The position numbers and the translations under genes are program-made. From Streptomyces tsukubensis (GTDB lineage: Bacteria > Actinomycetota > Actinomycetes > Streptomycetales > Streptomycetaceae), in the NCBI RefSeq assembly GCF_009296025.1, contig NZ_CP045178.1:5208001-5272000 (forward strand): a DNA stretch of 64,000 nucleotides, written 5' to 3'. Below the pieces are notes generated by a model, which had not been told where the DNA came from, did not search any database, and saw nothing but the letters and a program-made list of their open reading frames with translations. Shown here in pieces: positions 19,162 through 27,102 of this stretch (position 1 is its first letter; every line of letters starts with the position of its first letter).

Positions 19162-19650
19162 TCACCGGTAGTTGACGAACTGAAGCGCGAAGTCGAAGTC
19201 CTGCCCCTTGAGCAGGGCGATCACGGACTGGAGATCGTCCCGGTTCTTCGAGGAGACACGCAGCTCCTCACCCTGAACCTGCGCCTTGACGCCCTTGGGA
19301 CCCTCATCGCGGATGATCTTCGCGACCTTCTTCGCGTTGTCCTGGGTGATGCCCTCCTCGATGGAGGCGAAGAGCTTGTACTCCTTGCCGGAGATCTGCG
19401 GCTCACCCGCGTCCAGCGACTTCAGCGAGATCCCCCGCTTGACCAGCTTGGACTGGAACACGTCGAGGATCGCCTTCACACGCTCCTCGGAGTTCGCCTC
19501 CAGCAGGATCTTCTCGCCGGACCAGGAGATCGAGGCGCCGACGTTCTTGAAGTCGTAACGCTGGGAGATCTCCTTGGCGGCCTGGTTGAGGGCGTTGTCG
19601 ACCTCCTGCCGCTCGACCTTCGAGACGATGTCGAAACTGGAGTCGGCCAT
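19162..19650 (-). CDS. yajQ: YajQ family cyclic-di-GMP-binding protein
   Basis: 162 aa. ATG at 19650 with AAGGAG 9 nt upstream. Begins with the family signature [20 protein letters not shown] and has [19 protein letters not shown] and the C-terminal [20 protein letters not shown]. YajQ proteins are two-domain RNP-fold proteins that bind nucleotides; c-di-GMP binding is shown for some members. Monocistronic, transcribed towards the 19037-19084 terminator. Confidence 0.95.
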   Translation of the reverse strand: MADSSFDIVSKVERQEVDNALNQAAKEISQRYDFKNVGASISWSGEKILLEANSEERVKAILDVFQSKLVKRGISLKSLDAGEPQISGKEYKLFASIEEGITQDNAKKVAKIIRDEGPKGVKAQVQGEELRVSSKNRDDLQSVIALLKGQDFDFALQFVNYR

Positions 19651-19851
19651 GTCCTGTGGCTCCTTGTATCGGTATGAGTATCGGTGTGGTCGGGCAACGG
19701 CCCCCGAGCCGGGCCGCACGGCAAAGCCTAGTCACCACGCCGGTACGCGGCGCCGGTCAATCAGGTGGCGGACCACCCCTCTCCATCAGGTAGTGTTTAC
19801 GTCGTTGCCACGGAGCGCCGCAGCAAAGCGGATCTTCAAGGCTTCATCCCT

Positions 19852-19933
19852 GGCGGTGTGCCCGAGCGGCCAAAGGGAGCAGACTGTAAATCTGCCGGCT
19901 CAGCCTTCCCAGGTTCGAATCCTGGCGCCGCCA
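19852..19933 (+). tRNA. tRNA-Tyr (anticodon GTA)
   Basis: 82 nt. Acceptor GGCGGTG pairs with CGCCGCC (one G-T pair); anticodon stem GCAGA/TCTGC encloses GTA at 19886-19888. It has a long variable arm (type II) and T arm CCAGGTTCGAATCCTGG. The CCA end is not encoded. Confidence 0.97.
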
Positions 19934-19940
19934 CAGGACC

Positions 19941-19984
19941 GAAAGGGTCCGTGACCAGCTGAAAAGCTGATCACGGACCCTTTC
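19941..19984 (+). terminator. Terminator after tRNA-Tyr
   Basis: 14-bp perfect outer stem (19941-19954 / 19971-19984) with a nested CAGCT-GAAA-AGCTG hairpin, giving a near-continuous 20-bp stem capped by a GAAA tetraloop, 7 nt after the tRNA. Confidence 0.85.
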
Positions 19985-20119
19985 GTGGTTTCCCTATCGG
20001 GTCGAGTCATGGCCAGGGCCCTTTATGCCGCACTCCAGGGCTCTGCTGCCTCACCAGTCACACGCGGCCCCACCCGGGCACTCGGCCCACCTCACCCGGT
20101 CAGGACGCGGCCCGAACCC

Positions 20120-21259
20120 TCACGCGGTACGTGACACCCGCACCGTCAGCCGATAGTCGCCCTGCCCGTCCGTGAAGCGCCGGACGACGTCGTACGACTT
20201 GCCGGAGGTCGGCAGTTGCTCCTCGACCTCCTGGCTGGTGAAGACGAGGACGTTGTCCCCGACGTGGTCGTCCTCCATGAAGCCGATGAGCCACTGGATC
20301 GTGAGGCCGACCCCCGCCACCACGGCGGCGACCCAGGCCGCCACGACACTGGCGGTGAGAACGCCCGCAGCCGCGGCGAACGCCGAGGCCACGCCCGCCC
20401 GGATCGTCTCGACGTTGCCCGAGTCGTGTTCGAAGAGGGCGATCAGTGAGGCCACTTCGCCGTCCGGCAGGGCCTGGGCGGAGCCGTTCTGGCCCCACAG
20501 ACAGCCGTCCGCCGTGCCGAACGCGCGGGTCGAACCGTCGTCCACGTCGTCGAAGACAGCGCTTCGGGTGGTGACGGCGACCTCCGAACCCAGCGAACCG
20601 AAGATGAAATACGGCTCGTTCTTCGGGTCGGCGACACTGTCCCGCAGCCGGTGGACGCAGGTGAACTCGGCAGCCTTGATGGTGAACCGCGCCGAGGCCG
20701 CGGCGGCGGAGGAGGATGAGTCGGCCCGCCCCGATCCTGGCCGTTGCGCCGATCCGGCCCGCTGCTCCGATCCGGCCCGCTGCTCCGATCCGGCCCGCTG
20801 CTCCGAACTGGACCGCTGCCCCGATCCGGGCCTCTGGCCCGAACCCGGCCGCAGCAACTTCCCGTCGGCCGTGGTGACCGACAGATTCGCGTGGACCGAC
20901 TTGACGATCTCGGGTACGTCCCGCTTCAGGTCGGCCAGGGTGTAGTTCTGTTTGACGTCGAGCCGGGCGAACCTGGGCGGGAACATCTCCGCGCGCAGCG
21001 CCCGCGGGAGTTCCCTGTCGAGCTTCCCGTGCGCGTTGATCTGCTCGTCCGTGTAGCCGTTCCCGCGGAAGGCCGACACGATCGCCTGTTCCAGGTCGGT
21101 CAGCCGGGTGCCCTCGGCGTGCTTCGCGAAGCTGTGCAGGACGATGGCCAGGAGCCAGGTGCGCTCCTTGTTCGCCACGAACTTCCGGCGCAGAGTCGCC
21201 CCTCTGCCCTTGTTCCGCACGAGTTCGTCAAGAATGACGTCCAGCGGTCGAGCTGTCAT
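20120..21259 (-). CDS. Protein of unknown function with hexapeptide repeats
   Basis: 379 aa from the ATG at 21259 (GGGAGG upstream). I do not recognise the family. The N-terminal about 130 residues are polar and probably helical (MTARPLDVILDELVRNKGRG...). Then residues about 150-190 hold a six-residue repeat of the type AGSEQR/PGSGQR, encoded by 18-bp DNA units. A beta-rich section (FTCVHRLRDS..., YFIFGSLGSEVAVTT, DDVDDGSTRAFG) follows, with a hydrophobic 35-residue Ala/Val segment near 285-320 long enough for one or two membrane passes, then a soluble C-terminal tail. No signal peptide. The neighbours give no functional clue. Confidence 0.75.
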   Translation of the reverse strand: MTARPLDVILDELVRNKGRGATLRRKFVANKERTWLLAIVLHSFAKHAEGTRLTDLEQAIVSAFRGNGYTDEQINAHGKLDRELPRALRAEMFPPRFARLDVKQNYTLADLKRDVPEIVKSVHANLSVTTADGKLLRPGSGQRPGSGQRSSSEQRAGSEQRAGSEQRAGSAQRPGSGRADSSSSAAAASARFTIKAAEFTCVHRLRDSVADPKNEPYFIFGSLGSEVAVTTRSAVFDDVDDGSTRAFGTADGCLWGQNGSAQALPDGEVASLIALFEHDSGNVETIRAGVASAFAAAAGVLTASVVAAWVAAVVAGVGLTIQWLIGFMEDDHVGDNVLVFTSQEVEEQLPTSGKSYDVVRRFTDGQGDYRLTVRVSRTA

Positions 21260-21512
21260 GGAGGCCCCCTCCCTGGGCATGGGCGGGCGGTCGTATGGTC
21301 GCCGTCCACTCGTGGGCAACCTCCTGCGGGGATCAAGGGATGTCAATGAGACGTCAGCGGGATGCCCATCGGGAAGCCGGCGCCCCCAGCAGGACTCCGT
21401 CCCTTGCCACCCGGCCCGCGGTGGCGTACGCACACCCCGGACAGACCACACGCCTCGCCCGTGATCCACGCCATCGGCGCACGCTGTCGGTGCCGCCCGG
21501 CAGACTGGGCTC

Positions 21513-21728
21513 ATGCTGTCTTCCCGTCGCCGCAACTGCCCCGAGTGCCGTCGCGAGATCGCCGTCGTCGCGGGCCGCTACGCACGCCACGATCCGCCAG
21601 GGACCCGGCAGGCCGGTGAACTCGTCTCCTGCCCCGGATCACGGCGACAGGCACACCTGGGAGCCGCCCAGCCCTCACTGGACGGCTACACGATCCCCGA
21701 CTTCCCCGGACAGATGTCCCTCTTCTGA
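21513..21728 (+). CDS. Small zinc-ribbon-like hypothetical protein
   Basis: 71 aa. CPEC near the N-terminus and a later single Cys (SCPGS) suggest a degenerate zinc ribbon. Basic, ends TIPDFPGQMSLF. No clear ribosome site precedes the ATG, so it may be leaderless. Codon bias favours G/C in the third position. Followed by a strong hairpin. Confidence 0.6.
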   Translation: MLSSRRRNCPECRREIAVVAGRYARHDPPGTRQAGELVSCPGSRRQAHLGAAQPSLDGYTIPDFPGQMSLF

Positions 21729-21810
21729 GACGCCCGCTTCCCGCCCGGCTTCAGAGGCACCCCGGTCCCGGCCGGTCACCCCGCCCCGGCCGGACATCGC
21801 GTAGCGGCGC

Positions 21811-21845
21811 CCCCCCACCGGGAACTCCAGGGCCCCGGTGGGGGG
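21811..21845. terminator. Terminator hairpin between convergent genes
   Basis: CCCCCCACCGGG (21811-21822) pairs with 21834-21845 over an 11-nt loop, between the 21513 small gene and the minus-strand SDR gene. Confidence 0.7.
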
Positions 21846-21878
21846 CTACGCCGTCACGCCTCTCGACCTCGACGCGTC

Positions 21879-22535
21879 CTAACCGCCCGCGACGGCCTTC
21901 ACCGCCGACGACACCGGTGTCGTACCGTCGATCAGTTCCAGCGTCAGCCCGGCCGTCCCCGGCGCACCCACCAGCTCCGCGAGGACCGCCGCCACGTCGT
22001 CACGCGGCACCGCGCCACGGCCCGTGGAGGCCTCCAGACGTACGAGCCCCGTGCCCGCGTCGTCCGTCAGGCGGCCCGGCCGCAGGATCGTCCAGTCCAG
22101 GCCCGTACGGGCGCGTACGTCGTCGTCGGCCTCGCCCTTCGCGCGCTGGTACGCGTCGAAGACCTCGTCACCCTCGTGGTTCGCGTCCGCGCCCATGGAG
22201 GAGACCATCAGGAAACGACGGACCCCGGCCCGCTGCGCCGCGTCGGCGAAGAGCACGGCCGCGCCGTGGTCCACCGATGTCTTGCGTTCGGCCCCGCTGT
22301 TCGGCCCGGCGCCCGCGGCGAACACCGCGGCGTCCGCTCCGCGCAGGACTTCCGCGACCTCGTTGAGCGATGCCGACTCCAGGTCGCACACGACGGGTTC
22401 CGCACCCGCGGCCCGCAGGTCGTCCCGCTGACCGGCGTTGCGGATGAGCCCCACCGCCTCGTCCCCTCGTGCGGCGAGCAACCGCTCAAGCCGCAGTGCG
22501 ATCTGACCATGACCACCAGCGATAACAATGCGCAT
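21879..22535 (-). CDS. NAD(P)-binding atypical SDR / NmrA-like oxidoreductase
   Basis: 218 aa. Starts MRIVIAGGHGQIALRLERLL, a Rossmann fold with GGHGQI in place of GGTGxxG. Further family marks: VVCDLES, ADAAVFAAG, FLMVSSMGAD, AYQRAKGEAD (a YxxxK-like motif) and WTILRPGRLTDD. The length fits the small SDR_a5/NmrA-like group, some of which are redox sensors and others flavin reductases. No operon partner. Confidence 0.9.
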   Translation of the reverse strand: MRIVIAGGHGQIALRLERLLAARGDEAVGLIRNAGQRDDLRAAGAEPVVCDLESASLNEVAEVLRGADAAVFAAGAGPNSGAERKTSVDHGAAVLFADAAQRAGVRRFLMVSSMGADANHEGDEVFDAYQRAKGEADDDVRARTGLDWTILRPGRLTDDAGTGLVRLEASTGRGAVPRDDVAAVLAELVGAPGTAGLTLELIDGTTPVSSAVKAVAGG

Positions 22536-22684
22536 GCCTTTGACGGTACGCCCGGGACGGAGACCGCGCTCGCCACCCGGCCGCGCAGGACAGGCCGACC
22601 CCGGCCACCGAGGCCGCCCGGCCGCGCAGGACAGACAGCGCCGGCCACCGAACTCGTGAGGCGAGGGGCCCCGCGAGCCATCGC

Positions 22685-23947
22685 CTACGAGGGCCGGCCC
22701 TCCTGGCGCCCTTGTCGGGGCAGTTCGTATCCCGAGGGCCCGGCGGAATCGCAGTACTCCCGCACCGCGCTCGTCCGCGCCACCACCCGGCCCCTGTGCA
22801 CCACGATCCGGCTGTACGCCAGGGAGAGCGCGCCCGCCAGCCGGTCGCCGCGCACGGCGAGCAGTTCCGCGGGGAAGCCCGCCTCGACCCGGACCTCCGG
22901 CAGCCCCATCGCCGCCCGTGCCGCTCCGCTCACCGCGCCGTACGCGTCCTCGGGCCGCAACCCGCCGCGTGACGACAGGAGGTAGGCCGCCTCCAGCGGA
23001 TCACCGCGTCCCACCGGATTCGCCACGTCGCACACTGAACCCGCCCCCGCGGCCACCCGCACTCCCGCCGCTCTCAGGAGACGTGCCGGCGCCGTGTCGG
23101 TGCCTCTTCGCTCCAGGCCGCCGCAGTCGCCCTGGGGGAGGCAGACCACGCTCACGCCCGCCGCCGCGAGCCGGTCCGCGGTACGGCCCGCCGCCTGCGC
23201 GGTCAGCCGGCCGAGGCCGCCGCAGGGGCCGATCGTCACACCGGGGCGCAGACCGCCCGCCATCGCCGCGAGCCGTGCCAGACGGGCCGGTTCGTCGCCG
23301 TGGGTGTGCAGGTCCACAGGACAGCCGTGCTCGGCGGCCACCTCAAGTACCGCCTCCGTGTACCCGGTCGGATCGGGATCCAGATCGGGGCAGCCGCCCA
23401 CCACCGAAGCGCCCATCTTCACGGCGTCCCGCAGCATCGCCAGCCCGTCGGCGCCCGCCACCCCGGTCAGGAGCCTCGGCACGGCCACCGTCGTCAGATC
23501 GGCGAGGCCGTGCAGGGACCGTCTGGCCTGGAGTACGGCGTCCAGGGCGCCGAGGCCCTGCACATCGCCGATCCGTACATGGGAGCGGATCGCGGTGGCG
23601 CCGTGCCCCAGCTGGAGCAGCGCGGCCTCGGTGGCACGCCGCTGTACGTCCTGGGGGTCGTAGGAGACCGGGCCCTCCGCCTGGGCGGTGAGTGCGGTGT
23701 CGCCGTGGGCGTGCGGCTCTGCCGGAGCGGGCAGCAGGAGGTATCCGGTGAGGTCCACGCGCGGGTGCTGGGGGGAGAGGCTGCCCGCCGTACCGACGGC
23801 TTCGATACGTCCGCCGCCGAGCCGTACGTCCACGGTCCTGCCGTCGGTGAGACGGGCACCGCTCAGCAGCAGAACGGCGCCACCTGTACCGCCGCCACTG
23901 GAACTGCTTCCCGGGAAACGGGGTGGCTGCGGGTGGCTGTCGGGCAT
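22685..23947 (-). CDS. Amidohydrolase superfamily protein (cytosine deaminase-like, altered active site)
   Basis: 420 aa from the ATG at 23947 (AGGAGC upstream). TIM-barrel amidohydrolase with the HxH pair (PAEPHAHGD) and the beta-5/6 ligand region VDLHTHGDE, matching the HxxE of cytosine deaminase. Where cytosine deaminases have a SH dyad before GxL this protein reads VTIGPCGGLG. The usual GSDNV/GHDDV catalytic Asp region reads GAGSVCD. So two expected catalytic/metal residues appear substituted. It may be inactive or use different chemistry. The alignment is by eye. Confidence 0.8.
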   Translation of the reverse strand: MPDSHPQPPRFPGSSSSGGGTGGAVLLLSGARLTDGRTVDVRLGGGRIEAVGTAGSLSPQHPRVDLTGYLLLPAPAEPHAHGDTALTAQAEGPVSYDPQDVQRRATEAALLQLGHGATAIRSHVRIGDVQGLGALDAVLQARRSLHGLADLTTVAVPRLLTGVAGADGLAMLRDAVKMGASVVGGCPDLDPDPTGYTEAVLEVAAEHGCPVDLHTHGDEPARLARLAAMAGGLRPGVTIGPCGGLGRLTAQAAGRTADRLAAAGVSVVCLPQGDCGGLERRGTDTAPARLLRAAGVRVAAGAGSVCDVANPVGRGDPLEAAYLLSSRGGLRPEDAYGAVSGAARAAMGLPEVRVEAGFPAELLAVRGDRLAGALSLAYSRIVVHRGRVVARTSAVREYCDSAGPSGYELPRQGRQEGRPS

Positions 23948-24439
23948 CGCGCTCCTGGGGCTCGGGCGGCTGCGGTGTCGGGATCGTGGCAGGCCCGGCG
24001 CCGAGGCCACGGCGTCATGACCACAGCATCAAGATCACTCGGCGTGGGACAGAGCCTAGGCCGACGCCGGGCAGGCTTCGGTCATGTGCGGAAAAGTCGT
24101 ACTGGTGTGGTCACCGGAGGGTGACGTACGGGGGCGTACTCCGGCGCGGGGCGCGGCCATCGACGGCGGTCGGCCGAGGGTGGAGAAAGAGGCCGGGGCG
24201 GGCGGCCGGGGGCTGCCGACGGGGGAGTCCCGAAGGGCCGGTGACGGCGGGTGAGGGAGCTCTGGAACCGTGGGAGCTGAAGTGGTGGGAGAGGCGGAAG
24301 CGGCGTACGGGGGACTTGCTCCCGACGCTGGTCGGACGCCCGCCAGTGCCCCGTTCCCGCCCGTCCGACAGGACCCCCGCGGGGCCGAACAAACGGATTT
24401 GGGCGATCGGCGGGCGACCGTGTAATGTCTTCATCGCTC
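23948..24439. other. 492-bp gap upstream of the tRNA cluster
   Basis: No gene recognised. It contains the tRNA promoter at 24399-24428. The rest is GC-rich with no clear structure. Confidence 0.5.
24399..24428 (+). promoter_or_regulatory. Promoter of tRNA-Thr/tRNA-Met/rpmG
   Basis: TTGGGC, 18-bp spacer, TAATGT; the -10 ends 11 bp before the tRNA-Thr 5' end, the expected distance. Confidence 0.65.
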
Positions 24440-24512
24440 GCCCCAATAGCTCAGTCGGTAGAGCGTCTCCATGGTAAGGAGAAGGTCAACGGTTCGATTC
24501 CGTTTTGGGGCT
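24440..24512 (+). tRNA. tRNA-Thr (anticodon GGT)
   Basis: 73 nt. Acceptor GCCCCAA/TTGGGGC, D arm AGCTCAGTCGGTAGAGC, anticodon stem TCTCC/GGAGA with GGT at 24473-24475, T arm CGGTTCGATTCCG. CCA not encoded. Confidence 0.96.
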
Positions 24513-24562
24513 CTGGTGTGTCAGCTCCCTCGCCTCCCGGGCGAGGGGTCGAAGCGCATCAC

Positions 24563-24635
24563 AGCGGTGTAGCTCAGTCGGTAGAGCAAGCGGCTCATAA
24601 TCGCTGTGTCACCGGTTCAAGTCCGGTCACCGCTA
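24563..24635 (+). tRNA. tRNA-Met (elongator, anticodon CAT)
   Basis: 73 nt. Acceptor AGCGGTG/CACCGCT fully paired including position 1, so an elongator rather than an initiator. Anticodon CAT at 24596-24598; T arm CCGGTTCAAGTCCGG. It lies 50 bp after tRNA-Thr, probably in one transcript with rpmG. Confidence 0.96.
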
Positions 24636-24725
24636 CTTTAAGTAGCCGATTGCGGGGTCGGTCCTTCGGTCGGCTACTCTTTCCTGCGTTAATCATTTTC
24701 AACCGTTTCGTCAAGGAGCACTCAC

Positions 24726-24890
24726 GTGGCTGCCACCGACGTCCGCCCGAAGATCACGCTGGCCTGCGTGGAGTGCAAGGAGCGGAACTACATCACCAAG
24801 AAGAACCGGCGCAATGACCCGGACCGTCTTGAAATGAAGAAGCACTGCCCGCGTTGCAACGCGCACACCGCGCACCGCGAGACGCGATAA
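24726..24890 (+). CDS. rpmG: 50S ribosomal protein L33 (zinc-binding form)
   Basis: 54 aa, GTG start, AAGGAG 7 nt upstream. Contains both CxxC pairs (CVECK, CPRC), so this is the zinc-containing C+ paralogue, and the basic [19 protein letters not shown] core. Lies 90 bp after tRNA-Met, a common actinobacterial arrangement preceding the MaoC dehydratase pair. Confidence 0.96.
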   Translation: MAATDVRPKITLACVECKERNYITKKNRRNDPDRLEMKKHCPRCNAHTAHRETR

Positions 24891-24902
24891 CACAGGCTCG
24901 CT

Positions 24903-24938
24903 CACGAGGCCGTCCCCTTCACAGGGGGCGGCCTCGTG
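24903..24938 (+). terminator. rpmG terminator
   Basis: 15-bp stem (24903-24917 / 24924-24938, one T-G pair), loop TTCACA, 12 bp after the rpmG stop. Confidence 0.8.
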
Positions 24939-25128
24939 TCGTTCCCGCGCCCGGTTAACGTTCATCTCGCAGACCCGCGCCCCCGCGCCCGTCCGTCCTT
25001 CCGTGCGCCCCCCTGCCTCACCGGCGGGATGGGGCTGTGCGGTGGCCGGAGCGGCAGCGGAGCCGGTCCACGCGTCAGACGCAGCAGAAGAGCATGTGAG
25101 CATGCCGAATCAGGAGGTGCCGAGTCCG

Positions 25129-25590
25129 ATGGCGCTCGACCAGTCCTTCGTGGGGCGTACCTACCCGCCCACCGAGCCCTATGAGGTCGGCCGGGAGAAG
25201 ATCCGCGAGTTCGCGGCGGCGGTGAACGATCCCAACCCCGCGTACGTCGACCCGGAGGCCGCCAAGGCACTCGGGCACCCCGACGTGATCGCCCCGCCGA
25301 CCTTCGTGTTCTCCCTCACCTACAAGGCGGCGGGCCAAGTCGTCCTGGACCCGCAGCTGGGCCTCGACTACAGCAGGGTCGTGCACGGGGACCAGAAGTT
25401 CGCGTACACCCGTCCCGTACGGGCCGGCGACCGGCTGGTGGTCACTTCCTCCATCGACGGACTCAAATCCATGGCGGGCAACGACATCATCGACATCCGC
25501 GGTGAAGTCCACGACGAGGCCGGCGAGCACGTCGTGACCGCCTGGACCAAACTCGTCTCCCGCGCGGCCGAAGAGGAGGCGACTGCCTGA
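25129..25590 (+). CDS. MaoC/FAS1-like dehydratase, HadA/HadC-type subunit
   Basis: 153 aa. I chose the ATG at 25129 (MALDQSFVGRTYPP) because GGAGGT lies 10 nt upstream; an ATG 30 nt earlier has no ribosome site. Hot-dog fold protein of the N-terminal MaoC dehydratase family (EVGREKIREFAAAVNDPNP, APPTFVFSLT, VVHGDQKFAYTRPVRAGDRL). It lacks the complete hydratase motif, as expected for the non-catalytic partner. It overlaps the catalytic subunit gene by one base (TGATG), so the two likely form a (3R)-hydroxyacyl-thioester dehydratase heterodimer. Confidence 0.9.
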   Translation: MALDQSFVGRTYPPTEPYEVGREKIREFAAAVNDPNPAYVDPEAAKALGHPDVIAPPTFVFSLTYKAAGQVVLDPQLGLDYSRVVHGDQKFAYTRPVRAGDRLVVTSSIDGLKSMAGNDIIDIRGEVHDEAGEHVVTAWTKLVSRAAEEEATA

Positions 25591-26018
25591 TGACCGCGAA
25601 GATCTCCTACGCGGAGGTGGAGACCGGCACCGAGCTGCCCCCGGCCCGGTTCCCCGTGACGCGCGCCACGCTCGTGCAGTACGCGGGCGCCTCGGGTGAC
25701 TTCAACCCGATCCACTGGAACGAGCGGTTCGCCAAGACCGTCGGCCTGCCCGATGTCATCGCCCACGGCATGTTCACCATGGCCGAGGCGGTCAGGGTCG
25801 TGACCGACTGGGTCGGCGACCCCGGGGCCGTCGTCGAGTACGGCGTCCGCTTCACCCGGCCCGTGGTCGTACCGGACGACGACACCGGCGCCCTCATCGA
25901 GGTCACTGCCAAGATCGGCGCCAAACTCGACGACAACAAGGTGCGCGTCGACCTCACCGCCACCAGCGCGGGCCAGAAGGTCCTCGGCATGTCCCGGGCG
26001 GTCGTACAACTCACCTGA
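25590..26018 (+). CDS. MaoC-family (3R)-hydroxyacyl dehydratase, HadB-type catalytic subunit
   Basis: 142 aa. Contains the R-specific hydratase motif: YAGASGDFNPIHWNERFAKT with catalytic Asp and His, followed by GLPDVIAHGMFTM. One hot-dog domain. Coupled to the preceding gene. Mycobacterial HadAB/HadBC act in mycolate synthesis; in Streptomyces the pair probably serves a fatty-acyl dehydration step, substrate unknown. Confidence 0.92.
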   Translation: MTAKISYAEVETGTELPPARFPVTRATLVQYAGASGDFNPIHWNERFAKTVGLPDVIAHGMFTMAEAVRVVTDWVGDPGAVVEYGVRFTRPVVVPDDDTGALIEVTAKIGAKLDDNKVRVDLTATSAGQKVLGMSRAVVQLT

Positions 26019-26078
26019 CGCGGAAGCGCGGCCATCGCCACGGGCGGGGAAGTGGGGCGCCGGGGCACCGGGATGGCT

Positions 26079-26144
26079 GCGAGGGGCGGGGGTAAGGGGC
26101 GTTCGCAATGGCGGGCGCCCCTTACCTGGTTGGGGGCCCCTCGC
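26079..26144. terminator. Two-tier hairpin after the dehydratase pair
   Basis: Outer arms GCGAGGGGC (26079-26087) / GCCCCTCGC (26136-26144) enclose an inner perfect 10-bp stem GTAAGGGGCG (26092-26101) / 26116-26125. Likely terminator; it lies directly before the transporter remnant. Confidence 0.6.
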
Positions 26145-26157
26145 GTATCCCATCCGC

Positions 26158-27007
26158 AGCCACGCTTTCACCGGCGTCAACGCGGCGAGTCTGCTGATGT
26201 TCCTCGGCATGTTCGGCTCGATCTTCCTGCTCAGCCAGTTCCTCCAGGAGATCGACGGCTACTCACCGACCGAGGCGGGGCTGCGGATGCTGCCCTGGAC
26301 CGGAATGCCGATGCTGATCGCGCCCGTGGCCGGTACCTGGCCGACCGGATCGGCGGGCGGCCCGTCGTCGCCGTGGGGCTCACCCTCCAGGCCCTGGGGA
26401 TCGGCTCCTTCTCGCTGGTGATGAGCGTCCACCTGTCGTACGCCTCGATGCTGCCGGGACTGCTGCTCGGCGGGGTCGGCATGGCTCTCTACTTCGCGCC
26501 CGCCGCCTCCCTTGTCGTGGGCGGCGTGGCCCCACGGAGCAGGGCATCGCGTCCGGGGCCAACAACGCGCAGCGCGAACTCGGCGGGGCGCTGGGTGTCG
26601 CCGTCATCAGCTCCGTCTTCGCGGCGCGGGGCGGCTACACCTCATCCACCGCTTTCGTCGACGGCCTCACCCCCGCCCTGTGGGTCGGTGCGGCGGGCAT
26701 CGCCCTCGGCGCGCTGATGATCCTGATCATTCCCCGGCGGACTCAGGGGGCCGGGACCGCCCAGGACACCGGGCCGGCCAGGGACACCGGGACCGTTCTG
26801 GACGCGGGGACGGTCCTGGACCCAGGGACGGTCCTGGACAAGGGGACCGTCCAGAACACCGGAACTGCCCAGGACTCAGGCAAGGCGGATGCCGGACGTG
26901 ACACCGGCACCGGCACCGGACGAGCCCGCGCCGCCCGACAAGCCGGGGACGTGGGGGAGTCGAAGGGTGGCGCGGCGGACGGTGAGCGGATCGGCATGGA
27001 CGCCTGA
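26158..27007 (+). pseudogene. Frameshifted, 5'-truncated MFS (EmrB/QacA-type) exporter
   Basis: Homology to drug-exporter family MFS proteins begins abruptly at AFTGVNAASLLMFLGMFGSI (about 26168) and corresponds to the C-terminal half. The frame is lost twice. Near 26335, GTWPTG replaces the expected LADRIGGRP, which continues in another frame as RYLADRIGGRPVVAVGL. Near 26530, VAPRSRAS replaces the expected TEQGIASGANNAQRELGGA, read in a third frame. That last frame continues through ALMILIIPRR to a stop at 27005-27007, after a tail of repeated GTVLD(A/P/K)G units from 18-bp repeats. No intact start. Non-functional unless these are sequencing errors. Confidence 0.8.
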
Positions 27008-27047
27008 CCACCCGCTGTCCACCGCCCGGCCACTCGGTAGCCCCGCC

Positions 27048-27092
27048 GTACGGTCCGTGGCCGCCCCATGACGGGGCGGCCACGGACCGTAC
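27048..27092. promoter_or_regulatory. 20-bp perfect inverted repeat abutting the murB start
   Basis: Arms 27048-27067 and 27073-27092 are exact complements with a 5-nt ATGAC loop. The right arm ends 10 nt before the chosen murB GTG (27103) and 4 nt before an alternative GTG (27097). It occupies the position where a ribosome site would be expected. It may be the terminator of the transporter remnant or a murB operator/leader structure. Confidence 0.8.
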
Positions 27093-27102
27093 CCTTGTGC
27101 TC

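Noticed and set aside
24425..24817. Open frame running through both tRNAs into rpmG
   Set aside because: Overlaps two structural tRNAs and rpmG in the wrong frame.
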